This document shows, in pieces, positions 5,421 through 5,550 of a stretch of 5,550 nt of DNA. Numbering within the stretch: the stretch's first letter is position 1; each line of letters opens with the position of its first letter. Below the pieces are notes generated by a model, which saw only the letters and a program-made list of their open reading frames with translations, did no database searches and was not told the origin of the DNA. The translations under genes and the position numbers were made by a program. Source of the DNA: Acidobacteriota bacterium (GTDB lineage Bacteria > Acidobacteriota > Terriglobia > Bryobacterales > Bryobacteraceae); the NCBI GenBank assembly GCA_947505565.1, contig CANNLB010000246.1, forward strand, positions 1 to 5,550. The letters are read 5' to 3'.

Positions 5421-5550
5421 CCCTTCCTTCGTGCATTCGGATCCTACCTCCCCGAACGGATCGTCTCCAATGCGGAGATTGGCGCTCACGTCGGCTGCGA
5501 CGCGGAGTGGATCAAAAACGTCAGCGGCATCGACCAGCGCCGCTTTGCCG
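5418..5550 (+). CDS. 3-oxoacyl-ACP synthase III (FabH/KASIII)-like enzyme, N-terminal part only
   Basis: A GTG start lies five bases after the ACP stop, and the frame stays open for 44 codons to the right edge. The start of the protein, FLRAFGSYLPERIVSNAEI (residues 3-21), then VGCDAEWI (25-32) and SGIDQRRFA (36-44), is the typical opening of KASIII/FabH-like thiolases: a first strand with GxYLPE, 'NxEI', then 'W I ... SGI..RR'. The catalytic Cys, His and Asn lie beyond the window, so activity cannot be judged. Family members condense an acyl-CoA with malonyl-ACP; some relatives (CerJ, ChlB6 type) transfer acyl groups to hydroxyls. Next to its own ACP it probably makes or loads the acyl chain that this operon uses (inference). 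Confidence 0.85.
   Translation, partial: MPFLRAFGSYLPERIVSNAEIGAHVGCDAEWIKNVSGIDQRRFA

Overview
The window reads as chromosomal DNA from a GC-rich bacterium. Acidobacteriota (the Solibacter/Bryobacter side) is my best guess. It rests on the overall look of the proteins, on a small 121-residue protein of a type I associate with that phylum, and on strong use of codons ending in C. This is inference, not a database result. All supported genes lie on the + strand. I see no tRNA, rRNA, CRISPR array, insertion sequence or phage gene.

Left block (1-1050): the 3' end of an unrecognised gene, a small protein of unknown function (GTG start at 210), and a YggX-type Fe(II) trafficking protein (599-901) with a clear ribosome binding site. 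The 149-base gap after yggX holds a hairpin followed by seven T residues (1005-1031). This is probably a Rho-independent terminator, and it ends only 19 bases before the next start codon.

Right block (1051-5550): a tightly packed set of five genes that runs off the right edge. In order they are a membrane-bound O-acyltransferase (MBOAT, AlgI/DltB type), two tandem paralogous SGNH/GDSL-type proteins predicted to be exported or membrane-anchored, an acyl carrier protein, and the start of a FabH-like ketoacyl-ACP synthase III. Junctions are +2 bases, +3 bases, a 26-base overlap and +5 bases, so one transcript with coupled translation is likely. Only the MBOAT and ACP genes use ATG; the others use GTG or TTG.

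Working model (inference): this is a cell-envelope acylation system similar in logic to Dlt (DltC carrier, DltB MBOAT, DltD SGNH-fold partner). A KASIII-like enzyme builds or transfers an acyl group in the cytoplasm, the dedicated carrier protein holds it as a thioester, the MBOAT moves it across the membrane, and one or both SGNH proteins place it on or remove it from an extracytoplasmic glycan or other hydroxyl acceptor. Neither the acyl group nor the acceptor can be read from the sequence, and no adenylating enzyme like DltA is present in the window.
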